Source: JALORV01 sp963754065
Lineage (GTDB): Bacteria; Pseudomonadota; Gammaproteobacteria; Burkholderiales; Burkholderiaceae_F
Direction of reading: 5' to 3'
Length of the DNA: 64,000 bases
NCBI GenBank assembly: GCA_963754065.1
Contig: CAVWFH010000004.1
Location: forward strand, 1 to 64,000
Shown here: positions 10,793 to 19,304 of the stretch, one piece after another
Layout of the letters: each line of letters starts with the position of its first letter
Numbering within the stretch: position 1 is the first letter of the stretch
Program-made: the position numbers and the translations under genes
Notes under the pieces: model-generated
Databases searched by the model: none
Told to the model about the DNA's origin: nothing
The model's input: the letters and a program-made list of their open reading frames with translations, nothing else

Positions 10793-10847
10793 CCCGGGCG
10801 GTAGCGCTGCCGGCGAGAGAACGCTCGCAGCGCGGTTGCCGCCCGGG
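10793..10847 (+). terminator. Long GC-rich hairpin after the tail-anchored protein gene
   Basis: Twenty bases past the stop, CCCGGGCGG (10793-10801) pairs with CCGCCCGGG (10839-10847). Inside it GCGCTGC (10804-10810) pairs with GCAGCGC (10827-10833). There is no T-run, so this is not a canonical intrinsic terminator. It may still stop or protect the transcript end. Confidence 0.45.
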
Positions 10848-11054
10848 CCCGGACGACTGAACGAGCGCACCGGCGAGGTTCCCTCGCCCGGTTGCGCCCG
10901 AGGAAGGCGGCCCAACTCGCACGCAATTGATCGAAGGCACGCTGGGACGCCTTCGGCTGCCGACAATGTCCAGAAGTCGGTCAGAGCCGCGGTTCCCGGC
11001 GGCGACGGCTTGCGTACTCGGCGTGGCTGTGAACTCCGTCAGGCGAGGTGAAAC

Positions 11055-11765
11055 ATGAAGCTGCTGCTGCTCAGCAACTCCAGGACGGAGGGTTTGGACT
11101 ATCTGGGGCACGCGGCCGGCTGGCTGCGCGACTTCCTGCCGCGTTCGGTCGACGAAGTGCTGTTCGTGCCGTATGCCGGCGTCACGAAGACGCACTACGA
11201 CTACGTCGAGGAGGTCACTCCGGTCTTCGCCGCGCTCGGTGCGCGGGTCACCGGGATCCACCGGGCACACGACCTGGTCGCGGCGCTTCGTTCTGCCCAG
11301 GCCATCGTTGTCGGCGGCGGCAACACCTGGAACCTGCTGCGTGAACTGCGTGCGCATCGCCTTGTGCTGCCGATGCTGCGCCAGCGCGTGCTGGCGGGCG
11401 TGCCGTACATCGGCTGGAGCGCCGGCGCAAACATCGCGAGCCCGACGATCATGACCACCAATGACATGCCGATCTGCGATCCGGGCGGCTTCGATGCGCT
11501 GGCGCTGGTGCCGTTCCAGATCAATCCGCACTACGTGCACGGCAATCCGCCGGGCTTCAAGGGTGAGACGCGCGAGGAGCGCATTCGCGAGTTCGGCGTG
11601 CTGCACCCGGATTCCTGGGTCGCCGGCTTGCGCGAAGGCACGGGATTCCTTGTCGAGGACGGATCGATACGCTTGCTGGGCGATGCACCGTGCCGCGTCT
11701 TCAGGGCCACGCAGGAGCCCCGCGAGCTCACGTCGGCCGACGACTTCTCGTTCCTGCTGGAGTGA
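11055..11765 (+). CDS. pepE: Peptidase E (alpha-aspartyl dipeptidase)
   Basis: This is a serine dipeptidase of family S51 (236 residues) that splits dipeptides with an N-terminal aspartate. The nucleophile elbow is GWSAGANI (Ser near residue 123). VVGGGNTWNLL and INPHYVHGNPPGFKGETREERI match the family's substrate and histidine regions. The length equals the usual 230-240. The start has GAGGTGAAAC ahead of it. It is followed after three bases by a DASS symporter with a GTG start, so the two are co-translated. Aspartate released here would feed aspA and fumarate respiration encoded upstream. That link is inference. Confidence 0.9.
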   Translation: MKLLLLSNSRTEGLDYLGHAAGWLRDFLPRSVDEVLFVPYAGVTKTHYDYVEEVTPVFAALGARVTGIHRAHDLVAALRSAQAIVVGGGNTWNLLRELRAHRLVLPMLRQRVLAGVPYIGWSAGANIASPTIMTTNDMPICDPGGFDALALVPFQINPHYVHGNPPGFKGETREERIREFGVLHPDSWVAGLREGTGFLVEDGSIRLLGDAPCRVFRATQEPRELTSADDFSFLLE

Positions 11766-11768
11766 ACC

Positions 11769-13343
11769 GTGCCTGATACGGCCTCGGCCATCGAAAGTGT
11801 CAGCCACGTGCGCGGCCTGCAGCAGCGCATCAAGCGCATCGGCCTTGTCGCCGGTCCGCTGCTCGCCCTCCTCGTCTACTTCGCGCTGCCCGTGGAGTAC
11901 CGCGCCGCCGACGGCACGACGGTGCCGCTGACCCATGCCGGTCGCGCGACGCTCGCGATGATGGCGTGGATGGCGACCTGGTGGATGACCGAGGCGGTCG
12001 AGATCGAGGTCACGTCGCTGCTGCCGATCGCGCTGTTCCCGATGCTGGGCATCATGCCGCTCGGCAAGACGACTGCCAACTACGGTGCGGACGTGATTTA
12101 TCTCTTCCTCGGCGGCTTCGTGATTGCGCTGGCGATCGCGCGCTGCGGCCTCGATCGGCGCATCGCCTTTTTCACGCTGCGCCTGGTCGGTACGCGGCCG
12201 AAGGCGATCGTCGCCGGCACGATGGGCGCGACCGCCTTTCTCAGCATGTGGGTGTCCAACACGGCGACCGCCGCGATGATGATTCCGATCGTGCTGTCGG
12301 TGATCGACGTGGCGTTGCGCCGACGGACCGGCAAGGGACTGGCTGAACACGGCGGCATCCCCGACGACGACCGCGACATGCGCAACTTTGCGCTGTCGGC
12401 GCTGCTGGGTATCGCCTACGCGGCATCGATCGGCGGAGTGGGAACCATCATCGGCTCACCCCCGAACGGCATCCTGGTGCGTTTCATCGAACAGACGTCC
12501 GGAGTCCAGGTCAGCTTCCTGAAGTGGATGCTGATCGGCGTGCCCGCCATGCTGGCGTTCCTGCCGCTGGCGTGGTTCCTGAACACCTCGCTGCTGTTTC
12601 CCACGCGCATGAAGGAGATCGAGGGCGGTCGCGACTATGTGCGCGACGAGTGGGCAAAGCTGGGTCCTCTGAGCCGCGGCGAGCGCGCCACGCTGGCCGT
12701 TTTCGGCATGGCCGTTTTTCTGTGGGTCACGGCGCCGGTGCTGAAGCAGTGGGAGTTCGGCGGCATCGCGCCGCTCGGCGGCCTGTCGGATGCCGGCATC
12801 GCCATCATCGCGGCGATCACGCTGTTTCTGATCACGGTCGACCGCGAGAAGGGCGAATCGCTGATGGACTGGACCACCGCCACAAAGCTTCCGTGGGGCG
12901 TCCTGATCCTGTTCGGCGGAGGACTGGCGCTGGCGTCCGCCACCGAAGCCAATGGTGTTCCCGGCTATATCGGCAGCCTCGCGGCAGGATTCTCGGGCTG
13001 GCCGGTGTGGGCCGTGCTGCTGGTCATCATCGCCCTCATGGTCTTCATGTCGGAACTGACCTCGAACACCGCGCAGGTCGCGACGATGCTGCCGATACTC
13101 GCGGCACTGGCGCCGGTGCTCGGTGTACCTACCGCACTCATGCTGGTGCCGGCGACGATCGCCGCCAGCTGTGCATTCATGATGCCGGTCGGCACCCCAC
13201 CGAATGCGATCGTGTTCGGCACCGGGCTCGTGCGCATGCCGCAGATGATGAAGGCAGGCATCTGGCTCAATCTCACCGGGATACTCCTGATCTTCGCGCT
13301 TACGTGGTTCGTCTTCGCGCCCGTCCTGCGCGCGCTGGGCTGA
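11769..13343 (+). CDS. DASS-family (SLC13) sodium:dicarboxylate symporter
   Basis: This is an inner-membrane carrier of 524 residues with about eleven hydrophobic helices. It carries both diagnostic SNT motifs (WVSNTATAAMMIP and ELTSNTAQVATMLP) and the neighbouring GGVGTIIGSPPNGIL and MMPVGTPPNAIVFGTG loops. Members such as VcINDY and SdcS import succinate, malate and fumarate with sodium. The GTG start at 11769 sits just after the pepE stop and its N-terminus (PDTASAIES) is polar before the first helix. It is most likely in an operon with pepE. The exact substrate is not determined. Confidence 0.9.
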   Translation: MPDTASAIESVSHVRGLQQRIKRIGLVAGPLLALLVYFALPVEYRAADGTTVPLTHAGRATLAMMAWMATWWMTEAVEIEVTSLLPIALFPMLGIMPLGKTTANYGADVIYLFLGGFVIALAIARCGLDRRIAFFTLRLVGTRPKAIVAGTMGATAFLSMWVSNTATAAMMIPIVLSVIDVALRRRTGKGLAEHGGIPDDDRDMRNFALSALLGIAYAASIGGVGTIIGSPPNGILVRFIEQTSGVQVSFLKWMLIGVPAMLAFLPLAWFLNTSLLFPTRMKEIEGGRDYVRDEWAKLGPLSRGERATLAVFGMAVFLWVTAPVLKQWEFGGIAPLGGLSDAGIAIIAAITLFLITVDREKGESLMDWTTATKLPWGVLILFGGGLALASATEANGVPGYIGSLAAGFSGWPVWAVLLVIIALMVFMSELTSNTAQVATMLPILAALAPVLGVPTALMLVPATIAASCAFMMPVGTPPNAIVFGTGLVRMPQMMKAGIWLNLTGILLIFALTWFVFAPVLRALG

Positions 13344-13466
13344 GCCTGCTTTCCCGCCGGTTCAGAGCCCGGATCCGAGTTGTCAAAGCGGTGCTTCGCG
13401 GGGTTCCCAGCGTTCACTTGTCGACGCTTTCTCCTTGCCTGACGATTCGTCACGCACAATGTCGGC

Positions 13467-14315
13467 ATGAAAGCTCCCAAACGACTGCGTGCATTGATCG
13501 AGGAAGGGCTTGTCGACTCCGTGGTGCGGCAGTTGATGAGCGGCAAGGAAGCGTCCGTGTATGTGGTCCGCTGTGGCGACGAGACCCGCTGCGCGAAGGT
13601 CTACAAGGAAGCCACGCACCGAAGCTTCCGGCAGGCGGTCGACTACACCGAGAACCGCCGCGTCAAGAACACGCGCCAGGCACGTGCGATGGCCAAGGGC
13701 ACGCGCTTCGGACGTGAAGCAACCGAAGCGGCGTGGCAGAGCGCGGAGGTCGAAGCGCTGTACCGGCTCGCCGCCGCCGGGGTCCGGGTGCCCAGACCGT
13801 TCAACTACCTTGACGGCGTGCTCCTGATGGAACTGGTGGCCGACGAGCATGGCGCGGCCGCTCCGCGGCTGAACGACGTCCTCTTCACGGCTGAAGAGGC
13901 ACGCGCCCACCACGCGACCCTCATTGCCGAAGTCGTGCGCATGCTGGCCGCCGGCATCGTTCACGGCGACCTGTCGGAATTCAATGTGCTGCTGGCGGCC
14001 GACGGTCCGGTGATCATCGATCTGCCGCAGGCCGTCGATGCAGCGGGCAACAACCACGCCAGCCGCATGCTGCTGCGCGATGTCGGCAACCTCCGCAACT
14101 TCTTCGGCCGCTTCGCGCCGGATCTGCTCGAAACGAATTACGGTGCCGAGATCTGGGATCGCTACGTGCGAGGCGACCTGCAGCCGGGAGCCGTACTCAC
14201 GGGCCGCTTCGAACAGAAGCTCGCCGCGGTCGACCTGACCAGCGTCATGCGCGAAGTGGATGATGCGCTGGCCGAGGAAAGGGAGCGACGCCTGCGCGAG
14301 CGACTGTCAGCCTAG
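13467..14315 (+). CDS. RIO-type serine/threonine protein kinase
   Basis: This is a 282-residue RIO kinase domain protein. It shows the flexible ATP loop SGKEASVYVV (residues 25-34), a lysine in CAKVYK (44), the catalytic loop VHGDLSEFNVLL (Asp168, Asn173) and the metal-binding Asp of IIDLPQAV (185). Eukaryotic and archaeal RIO1/RIO2 act in small-subunit ribosome maturation. The role of bacterial forms is not established. RxxYTENRRVKNTRQARAMAKGT corresponds to the RIO1 segment before the flexible loop. It is transcribed alone and faces the Hsp70-like gene. Confidence 0.9.
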   Translation: MKAPKRLRALIEEGLVDSVVRQLMSGKEASVYVVRCGDETRCAKVYKEATHRSFRQAVDYTENRRVKNTRQARAMAKGTRFGREATEAAWQSAEVEALYRLAAAGVRVPRPFNYLDGVLLMELVADEHGAAAPRLNDVLFTAEEARAHHATLIAEVVRMLAAGIVHGDLSEFNVLLAADGPVIIDLPQAVDAAGNNHASRMLLRDVGNLRNFFGRFAPDLLETNYGAEIWDRYVRGDLQPGAVLTGRFEQKLAAVDLTSVMREVDDALAEERERRLRERLSA

Positions 14316-14394
14316 GGCGGAGAGTGCCGCGCTGCGGTTCATAACATTGAGACGACGACGTGTCCCCGCGCTCAGGAAAGAGGCGTCTGCTCCT

Positions 14395-15708
14395 TCATTG
14401 TGCAAACCGACGCTGCGCAGTGATCGCCAGCCCGCTCACGACGCTCGAGTAGCGGTCTCCCGTGACGGCCTGCGCCAGCGGAAACGCGGCAGCGAGCCGC
14501 GTGACCAGGGTCCTTAGTCCGGTCGATCCTCCCGTGAAGTAGAGGGCGTCGATGCGATCCGCGCCGATCCGTGCCCGCCGCACGGTTTCGCGCGCGGTTT
14601 CGACGATGCGGTCGACTTTGTCATCGAGCGCCACGGCCTGCTGCTCTTCGGAGAACGGCTGCCTCAGGTCCGGCTCGATGAAGTCGAGGTCGATGACTGC
14701 GCTGCCGGACTCCGACACGTCGATCTTGGCAAGCTCCGAACGTGCCGCGAGGTCGTGACCACGGTGCTGCTCAAGTACGCGCATCAACCGCTCGTGCGCG
14801 CGTTGGTCGTTGTACATCGTGCGCATGGTCCGCAGCTCAACCAGGCGGTTCGGCACGTAGGTCGTGTTGATCAGATGCCAGGTGGCCAGATCGAAGTAGA
14901 TCTTCGACGGCACCGGCCGGTCGCCCGGCCCATCGCCCTGGTAGCCGAGCAGCGGCATGATCGTCGCGAGATTGATCGCCCGGTCGAAGTCCGTGCCTGC
15001 CAGGTGCAGGCCGTGGTTCGCCAGGACATCGGCGCGCCGGTCGACCTCGCTGTGGGCCGTGGCGCTCGCACGCACCACTGAAAAGTCCGATGTCCCACCG
15101 CCGATATCCGCAACGAGGACGAGGCGTTCGCCGTCGCCCGGTGCCAGCCGCGACTCGAAGTCGAGGGCTGCCGCAATGGGCTCGAACTGAAACTGTACCT
15201 CCGAGAGGCCGGCAGCCTGCGCTGCCCGCAGCAGCGTGTCCTGAGCCTTCGAATCGCGCCGTGGATCGTCGTCGACAAAGAACACGGGCCGCCCGATCAC
15301 CACCCGATCCAGTGGCATCCGCCAGTGCGTTTCGGCCCGCTCCTTCAAGTGCCGGAGATACGCCACCACCACATCGAGGTAACGAACCTGCAGACCGTTA
15401 GGCAGTTCGGTCGCCTCGTCCATCAGATCCGACCCAAGGATGCTCTTGATGGATCGCATCAGTCGGCCCTCGTGGCCATCGACATACGCGGCAATGGCGG
15501 CACGGCCAAAGTGGCGACTGCCATCGTCGGCACTGTAGAAGACGGCAGTCGGCATGCTGGTCGCGCCGTGTTCGAGCGGCGCCAGTTCGACCCGGGTGTG
15601 CCGTTCCGCCTCCGGATCGTGCATCACCGCGGCCACCGCGGAGTTGGACGTGCCGAAGTCGATCGCGCAAGCGCGCACACCGTCTGCAGACTTTGACTTG
15701 CGATTCAC
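14395..15708 (-). CDS. yegD: Hsp70-like ATPase of the YegD family
   Basis: This is a 437-residue actin/Hsp70-fold ATPase. It shows the phosphate-1 motif AIDFGTSNSAVA, the phosphate-2 motif VADIGGGTSDFSV and the adenosine motif YFTGGSTGLRTL, but no Hsp70 substrate-binding domain. This is the build and length of YegD (about 450 residues), a DnaK-like protein of unclear function. The most fitting start is the GTG at 15708 (VNRKSKSADGVRACAIDFG). No strong ribosome site is visible, so the start is moderately certain. It is divergent from the DASS gene at 16014. Confidence 0.85.
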   Translation of the reverse strand: MNRKSKSADGVRACAIDFGTSNSAVAAVMHDPEAERHTRVELAPLEHGATSMPTAVFYSADDGSRHFGRAAIAAYVDGHEGRLMRSIKSILGSDLMDEATELPNGLQVRYLDVVVAYLRHLKERAETHWRMPLDRVVIGRPVFFVDDDPRRDSKAQDTLLRAAQAAGLSEVQFQFEPIAAALDFESRLAPGDGERLVLVADIGGGTSDFSVVRASATAHSEVDRRADVLANHGLHLAGTDFDRAINLATIMPLLGYQGDGPGDRPVPSKIYFDLATWHLINTTYVPNRLVELRTMRTMYNDQRAHERLMRVLEQHRGHDLAARSELAKIDVSESGSAVIDLDFIEPDLRQPFSEEQQAVALDDKVDRIVETARETVRRARIGADRIDALYFTGGSTGLRTLVTRLAAAFPLAQAVTGDRYSSVVSGLAITAQRRFAQ

Positions 15709-16013
15709 GAGGGCATTGTTTCTGACCGTTCGAAGCGCGGCCCTGGAAGGGATTGTCGTTCCGCATTGCGCCGCGAGCAACTGCGGTGCGGAACAGACTC
15801 TGAATAATTGGTCTGACCACCTTACCAATTTCGCAACAGGTGCACCAGCACGATGCATCCTGGACGCGACACGACGGCATTCGCGCGAACACTTGAGAGG
15901 AATCAGATTTACGTGATTCGAGCCGACGAAAATGAGCCATCACCGGTTCGGAATGTGTCCCACTGAGCGAGACCCGTCCGCGCCGAACTCATCCCGAGGA
16001 CATGGAGGACTCA
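15709..16013 (+). other. Divergent promoter region between yegD-like gene and DASS transporter
   Basis: These 305 bases lie between two divergent genes with no coding frame of note. Within it is the nested palindrome at 15806-15830 described separately. No reliable -35/-10 boxes could be assigned. Confidence 0.5.
15806..15830. promoter_or_regulatory. Nested palindrome resembling a GntR/FadR-type operator
   Basis: AATTGGT (15806-15812) and ACCAATT (15824-15830) are perfect inverted repeats. Inside them TGGTCTGACCA (15809-15819) is a second perfect palindrome. TGGTC-N-GACCA and TTGGT-N-ACCAA are the kind of sites bound by FadR-subfamily GntR regulators, which often control organic-acid transport. 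The site lies about 185 bases before the DASS gene at 16014 and about 100 before yegD. The regulator is not in the window. Confidence 0.5.
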
Positions 16014-17531
16014 ATGGCAGTCGCACTAAACCCCAGCGGCCAATCGGTCGCCGTAGCACCACCTGTAGAAAAAGGTGGACATGCGTTCCCCTGGAAGGCA
16101 CTCGCACCGGTTGTGGTTGCATTGATCATCGCTGCATTCCCACCGCCGGAGGGCCTTGCACAGCACGCGTGGTACTTCTTCGCCGTATTCGCCGGCGTCA
16201 TCGTCGGGCTCATGCTCGAACCACTGCCCGGCGCGGCCATCGGCCTGATCGGTGTCGTCGTCGTCACGGTGCTCGCGCCTTATGTCCTGTTCGGACCCGC
16301 CGACCTGGCCAAAGCCGGTTTCAAGCCGGCCAATGCGGGGCTGAGCTGGGCGCTGTCGGGCTTTTCGAACTCGACGGTCTGGCTGATCTTCGCGGCGTTC
16401 ATGTTTGCGCTGGGCTACGAGAAGACCGGCCTCGGCCGCCGCATCTCGCTCGGACTGGTGAAGACGATGGGCCGACGGACGCTGACGCTCGGCTATGCCG
16501 TGGCCTTCGCCGACCTGCTGCTGGCGCCGTTCACGCCGTCGAACACCGCGCGCAGTGGCGGCACGGTCTACCCCGTGATCCGCAACCTGCCCGCCCTGTA
16601 TGACAGCAAGCCCAATGATCCGTCGTCACGCCGGATCGGCGGCTATCTGATGTGGACCGCGATTGCAGTGACTTGCGTGACCAGCTCGATGTTCATCACC
16701 GCCCTGGCGCCCAACCTGCTGGCGATCGAACTGATCAGCAAGACCGCCAAGGTGACGTTCAGCTGGACCGAATGGTTCATGGCGTTCGCACCGGTCGGCA
16801 TCCTGTTGCTGCTGGCGGTACCGCTGCTGACCTACGTCCTTTATCCGCCGACAGTGAAGAGCGGAGACGAAGTACCGAACTGGGCCGCCGGTGAACTGAA
16901 GAAGATGGGCGGACTCACGGCCCGCGAAATGGGGCTGGCAGCGCTGGTCATCCTCGCGCTCGCGCTCTGGATCTTCGGTGGTGACTTCATCAATGCAACG
17001 ACCGTCGCCATTGCGGTCATCGTGGTAATGGTGGTCGGCCGCGTGGTCACGTGGGACGACATCCTGTCGAACAAGCCGGCGTGGAACACGCTGGTGTGGT
17101 TCGCGACGCTGGTGGCGCTGGCCGATGGCCTCGCCCGCGTGGGTTTCGTGAAGTGGTTCGCCGAATCGATCGGTGCGCAGATGAGCGGCGTTTCGCCGAC
17201 CATGGCGATGCTGGTGCTGGTGGCCGTGTTCTTCTTCACGCACTACCTGTTCGCGAGCATCACCGCCCATGTCACGGCGATGCTGCCGGTGATGCTGGCC
17301 GTCGGCCTCGGTATCCCCGAAATGCCGATGCAGACGTTTGCAATGCTGCTGGCGATGACGCTCGGCATCATGGGCATCCTGACGCCGTATGCGACAGGTC
17401 CGAGCCCGGTGTACTACGGCAGCGGCTACATCCCGACGAAGGACTACTGGCGCCTCGGCGCGATCTTCGGCGTGATCTTCTTCGTCGCACTGCTCGTGAT
17501 CGGACTGCCCTGGATGGCAATGATTCGCTGA
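16014..17531 (+). CDS. DASS-family anion transporter, CitT/TtdT-like
   Basis: This is an integral membrane protein of 505 residues of the divalent anion:Na+/anion exchanger family. The two conserved clusters are APFTPSNTARSGGTVYPV and FASITAHVTAMLPVMLAVG. MFITALAPNLLAIEL and PYATGPSPVYYGSGYIP follow the CitT/TtdT/2-oxoglutarate-malate translocator type rather than the NaDC type found at 11769. The ATG at 16014 has GGAGGA five bases upstream; the ATG at 16002 is possible but crowds its own ribosome site. The likely substrates are citrate, tartrate, succinate or 2-oxoglutarate exchanged for another dicarboxylate. Confidence 0.88.
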   Translation: MAVALNPSGQSVAVAPPVEKGGHAFPWKALAPVVVALIIAAFPPPEGLAQHAWYFFAVFAGVIVGLMLEPLPGAAIGLIGVVVVTVLAPYVLFGPADLAKAGFKPANAGLSWALSGFSNSTVWLIFAAFMFALGYEKTGLGRRISLGLVKTMGRRTLTLGYAVAFADLLLAPFTPSNTARSGGTVYPVIRNLPALYDSKPNDPSSRRIGGYLMWTAIAVTCVTSSMFITALAPNLLAIELISKTAKVTFSWTEWFMAFAPVGILLLLAVPLLTYVLYPPTVKSGDEVPNWAAGELKKMGGLTAREMGLAALVILALALWIFGGDFINATTVAIAVIVVMVVGRVVTWDDILSNKPAWNTLVWFATLVALADGLARVGFVKWFAESIGAQMSGVSPTMAMLVLVAVFFFTHYLFASITAHVTAMLPVMLAVGLGIPEMPMQTFAMLLAMTLGIMGILTPYATGPSPVYYGSGYIPTKDYWRLGAIFGVIFFVALLVIGLPWMAMIR

Positions 17532-17640
17532 AAACGCTGCAGATCAGGGATACCGGCTACCGGGTCGGTGTCCCCTCTCGTGAATCACGTGCCGCGCTGT
17601 CTTCCTGATCGATGAAGAGATGCGATGCGAGTGCACAAAA

Positions 17641-17669
17641 AAATCGGCCCGCATAACGCGGGCCGATTT
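17641..17669. terminator. Intrinsic terminator, 12-bp perfect stem
   Basis: AAATCGGCCCGC (17641-17652) and GCGGGCCGATTT (17658-17669) form a perfect 12-bp stem with a 5-base loop. It is preceded by an A-run (17636-17643), which becomes a T-run on the minus strand. It fits best as terminator of the minus-strand PEP-CTERM gene, and may also stop the DASS transcript converging on it. Confidence 0.85.
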
Positions 17670-17683
17670 GATTGGAGTGATTG

Positions 17684-18244
17684 CTACTGGCGACGTCGGC
17701 GTGCCGTGAGGCCTGCACCCAACAGCGCAAGGCCCACGAGTGCCAAGCCGCTCGGCTCCGGCACCGCAGCACTGCGCTCGATGACGTAGCCTCTCGCGAA
17801 CCCGTAAATGTCGCCGAGCGCATCGGGTGCGTCGTTCCAGCCCCAGGCTGCTCCATGCAGATCGTAAGCGAGGAAATCTTCGTTTCCGACATTGTTCGGC
17901 TCGCCGCCCCACCAGTTGGTATAGGCAAACGTTTCGCCGGTTACCCATTCGAACGTGCCTTCCACCTTGGCGTCGGTAGCGCCAAGCCAGAAATGCGAGC
18001 GACTTGGCAGCGCAGCTGAGAGTTGCGAACTGAGGAAGGCATCTTCCGCAGCCGACGTGACGGTCGCCAGATGCCAGCCCGAGCCCAACGCAGCAACCGC
18101 CGCCTGGGCATCAGTCCAGGTGATGCCTTCGGCCCGGATCACGTCGTATTCGTGACCGTTGCCTCCCCAGATAACGCTGGCGTGGCTGGCTTGCGCGACA
18201 GCGGCGAGGAGGACAGTGGCAGCGAATCGCTTCATGTTCTTCAT
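17684..18244 (-). CDS. PEP-CTERM sorted C-type lectin-like protein
   Basis: This is an exported protein of 186 residues. After a signal peptide (MKRFAATVLLAAVAQASHA) comes a C-type lectin-like fold: WTDAQAAVAALGSGWHLATVTSAAED, FWLGATDAKVEGTFEWVTGE, YTNWWGGEPNN and DFLAYD. It ends in a PEP-CTERM signal: VPEP, a hydrophobic stretch (LALVGLALLGAGLTA) and ARRRRQ. Such proteins are processed by exosortase/archaeosortase-type enzymes in biofilm- or EPS-forming Gram-negatives. No exosortase is in this window. The ATG at 18244 (MKNMKRF) or 18235 is the start. It is monocistronic. Confidence 0.85.
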   Translation of the reverse strand: MKNMKRFAATVLLAAVAQASHASVIWGGNGHEYDVIRAEGITWTDAQAAVAALGSGWHLATVTSAAEDAFLSSQLSAALPSRSHFWLGATDAKVEGTFEWVTGETFAYTNWWGGEPNNVGNEDFLAYDLHGAAWGWNDAPDALGDIYGFARGYVIERSAAVPEPSGLALVGLALLGAGLTARRRRQ

Positions 18245-18801
18245 CGAGTTTCTTTGTGCGTTGATGTCGGGCGCTACGACGCGCAAGAATCAAGCCATCC
18301 TGTCGAATCAATGACTTGCGAGTCAAATGACCGCGAAGTGTAAAGGGTCTCGACGTCTTCAAGCCCAACGCCGACTAAGCACTGAGCGTCGTCCAAACGT
18401 ACTACCGCGACCGCTGGCCACACGCCTTATCAAAAGGGCAATTTCTGCGTTGAACGACGCCCAGGCTTTCGGTGTACCACTCACCCGAGTTCGATTCACG
18501 TGCCCAATCTGACTCATCCTGATGGCAACGAATCTCGGCGACGGCGGGCACGTCGCTTTCAGCGAGTCGTTGGCTGATCCAGCGCCGTCGCGTCATGCGG
18601 CTGTACACCTGCGTCACCATCGAGTAGCACACGTAAGCACGGGAACACCGTCGTTCGCGGACTCAGTGCTCGCATAGATCGCGGAAACTGCGGCCATGCC
18701 GTCGAACGCGCTCCACGTCGTGCGTTGTAAAGAGGAGGTAGGTCGGCACACCTGTTGACGACCGTCAATGAACCCGCCTCGCTTGCCGCTAGCTTGCCTT
18801 C
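18245..18801 (+). other. Gene-poor stretch upstream of the PEP-CTERM gene
   Basis: No supported gene is seen in about 560 bases, and short open frames here lack ribosome sites and family resemblance. One perfect inverted repeat, TGACTTGCGAGTCA (18312-18325), lies 68 bases upstream of the minus-strand start at 18244 and could be an operator. The base composition appears less GC-rich than the flanks, consistent with promoter DNA. Confidence 0.45.
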
Positions 18802-18843
18802 ATGTCGCGCGCTGAGCGCAGACGGAATTATTTGACTCCGGGG

Positions 18844-19283
18844 ATGGGAATGTTCAGCACACCGGTCAAGGAACTCATGGACTCTCACAAGCTGCTGCTC
18901 GCCACACCGCAGACGAGCGTTCGCAAGGCTTCCGAATCCATGGCAAAGCACGGTGTTGGCGCCGTCCTGGTGGTCGAGGGTAAACATTTGCTCGGAATAT
19001 TCACCGAGCGCGATGTTGTTTTCCGGGTCGTGGCGCAAGGACTCGACACTGCAACGACCCGAGTCACCGACGTCATGACGCCGGAGCCCGAAGACGATCG
19101 CTCCCGACAAGTCCTACGGCGTCGCCATGGCAGCTGATGCACGAGAATGGCTTCCGCCACCTGCCGGTCATGGACAAGGACGTACCGATCGGAGTGGTTT
19201 CGTCCCGCAGCGCACTCGATCCGGAGCTCGAGGAATTTGTCTCGGAGGAAAGGCGCCGCAAGCGCCTGCTCGAACAGATCTGA
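18844..19283 (+). pseudogene. CBS-domain-pair protein, frame broken by two extra bases
   Basis: This is a small protein of two CBS domains, a fold that senses adenosyl nucleotides. The first part reads FSTPVKELMDSHKLLLATPQ...GIFTERDVVFRVVAQG...VTDVMTPEP. The frame then shifts at CCC (19087-19089) into TIAPDKSYGVAM, and again at GG (19129-19130) into QLMHENGFRHLPVMDKDVPIGVVSSRSALDPELEEFVSEE...EQI-stop. Dropping one base at each place restores a complete CBS pair of about 145 residues. The start is uncertain: 18844, 18850 or 18802 are all in frame. Confidence 0.8.
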
Positions 19284-19304
19284 GACGCCCGCAGTCGAGG
19301 CGTG

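Noticed and set aside
9975..12350. Very long open frame on the minus strand (about 790 codons), and similar ones opposite hoxG (22510-24576) and hypD/E/X (35025-36701)
   Set aside because: They lie antisense to well-supported genes. Their translations are rich in His, Arg, Asp and Gln, with no recognisable domain. High GC in third positions creates such shadows.
18470..18515. tRNA-like T-loop sequence (GAGTTCGATTC)
   Set aside because: The five bases on each side do not pair, and no anticodon or acceptor stem could be built around it.
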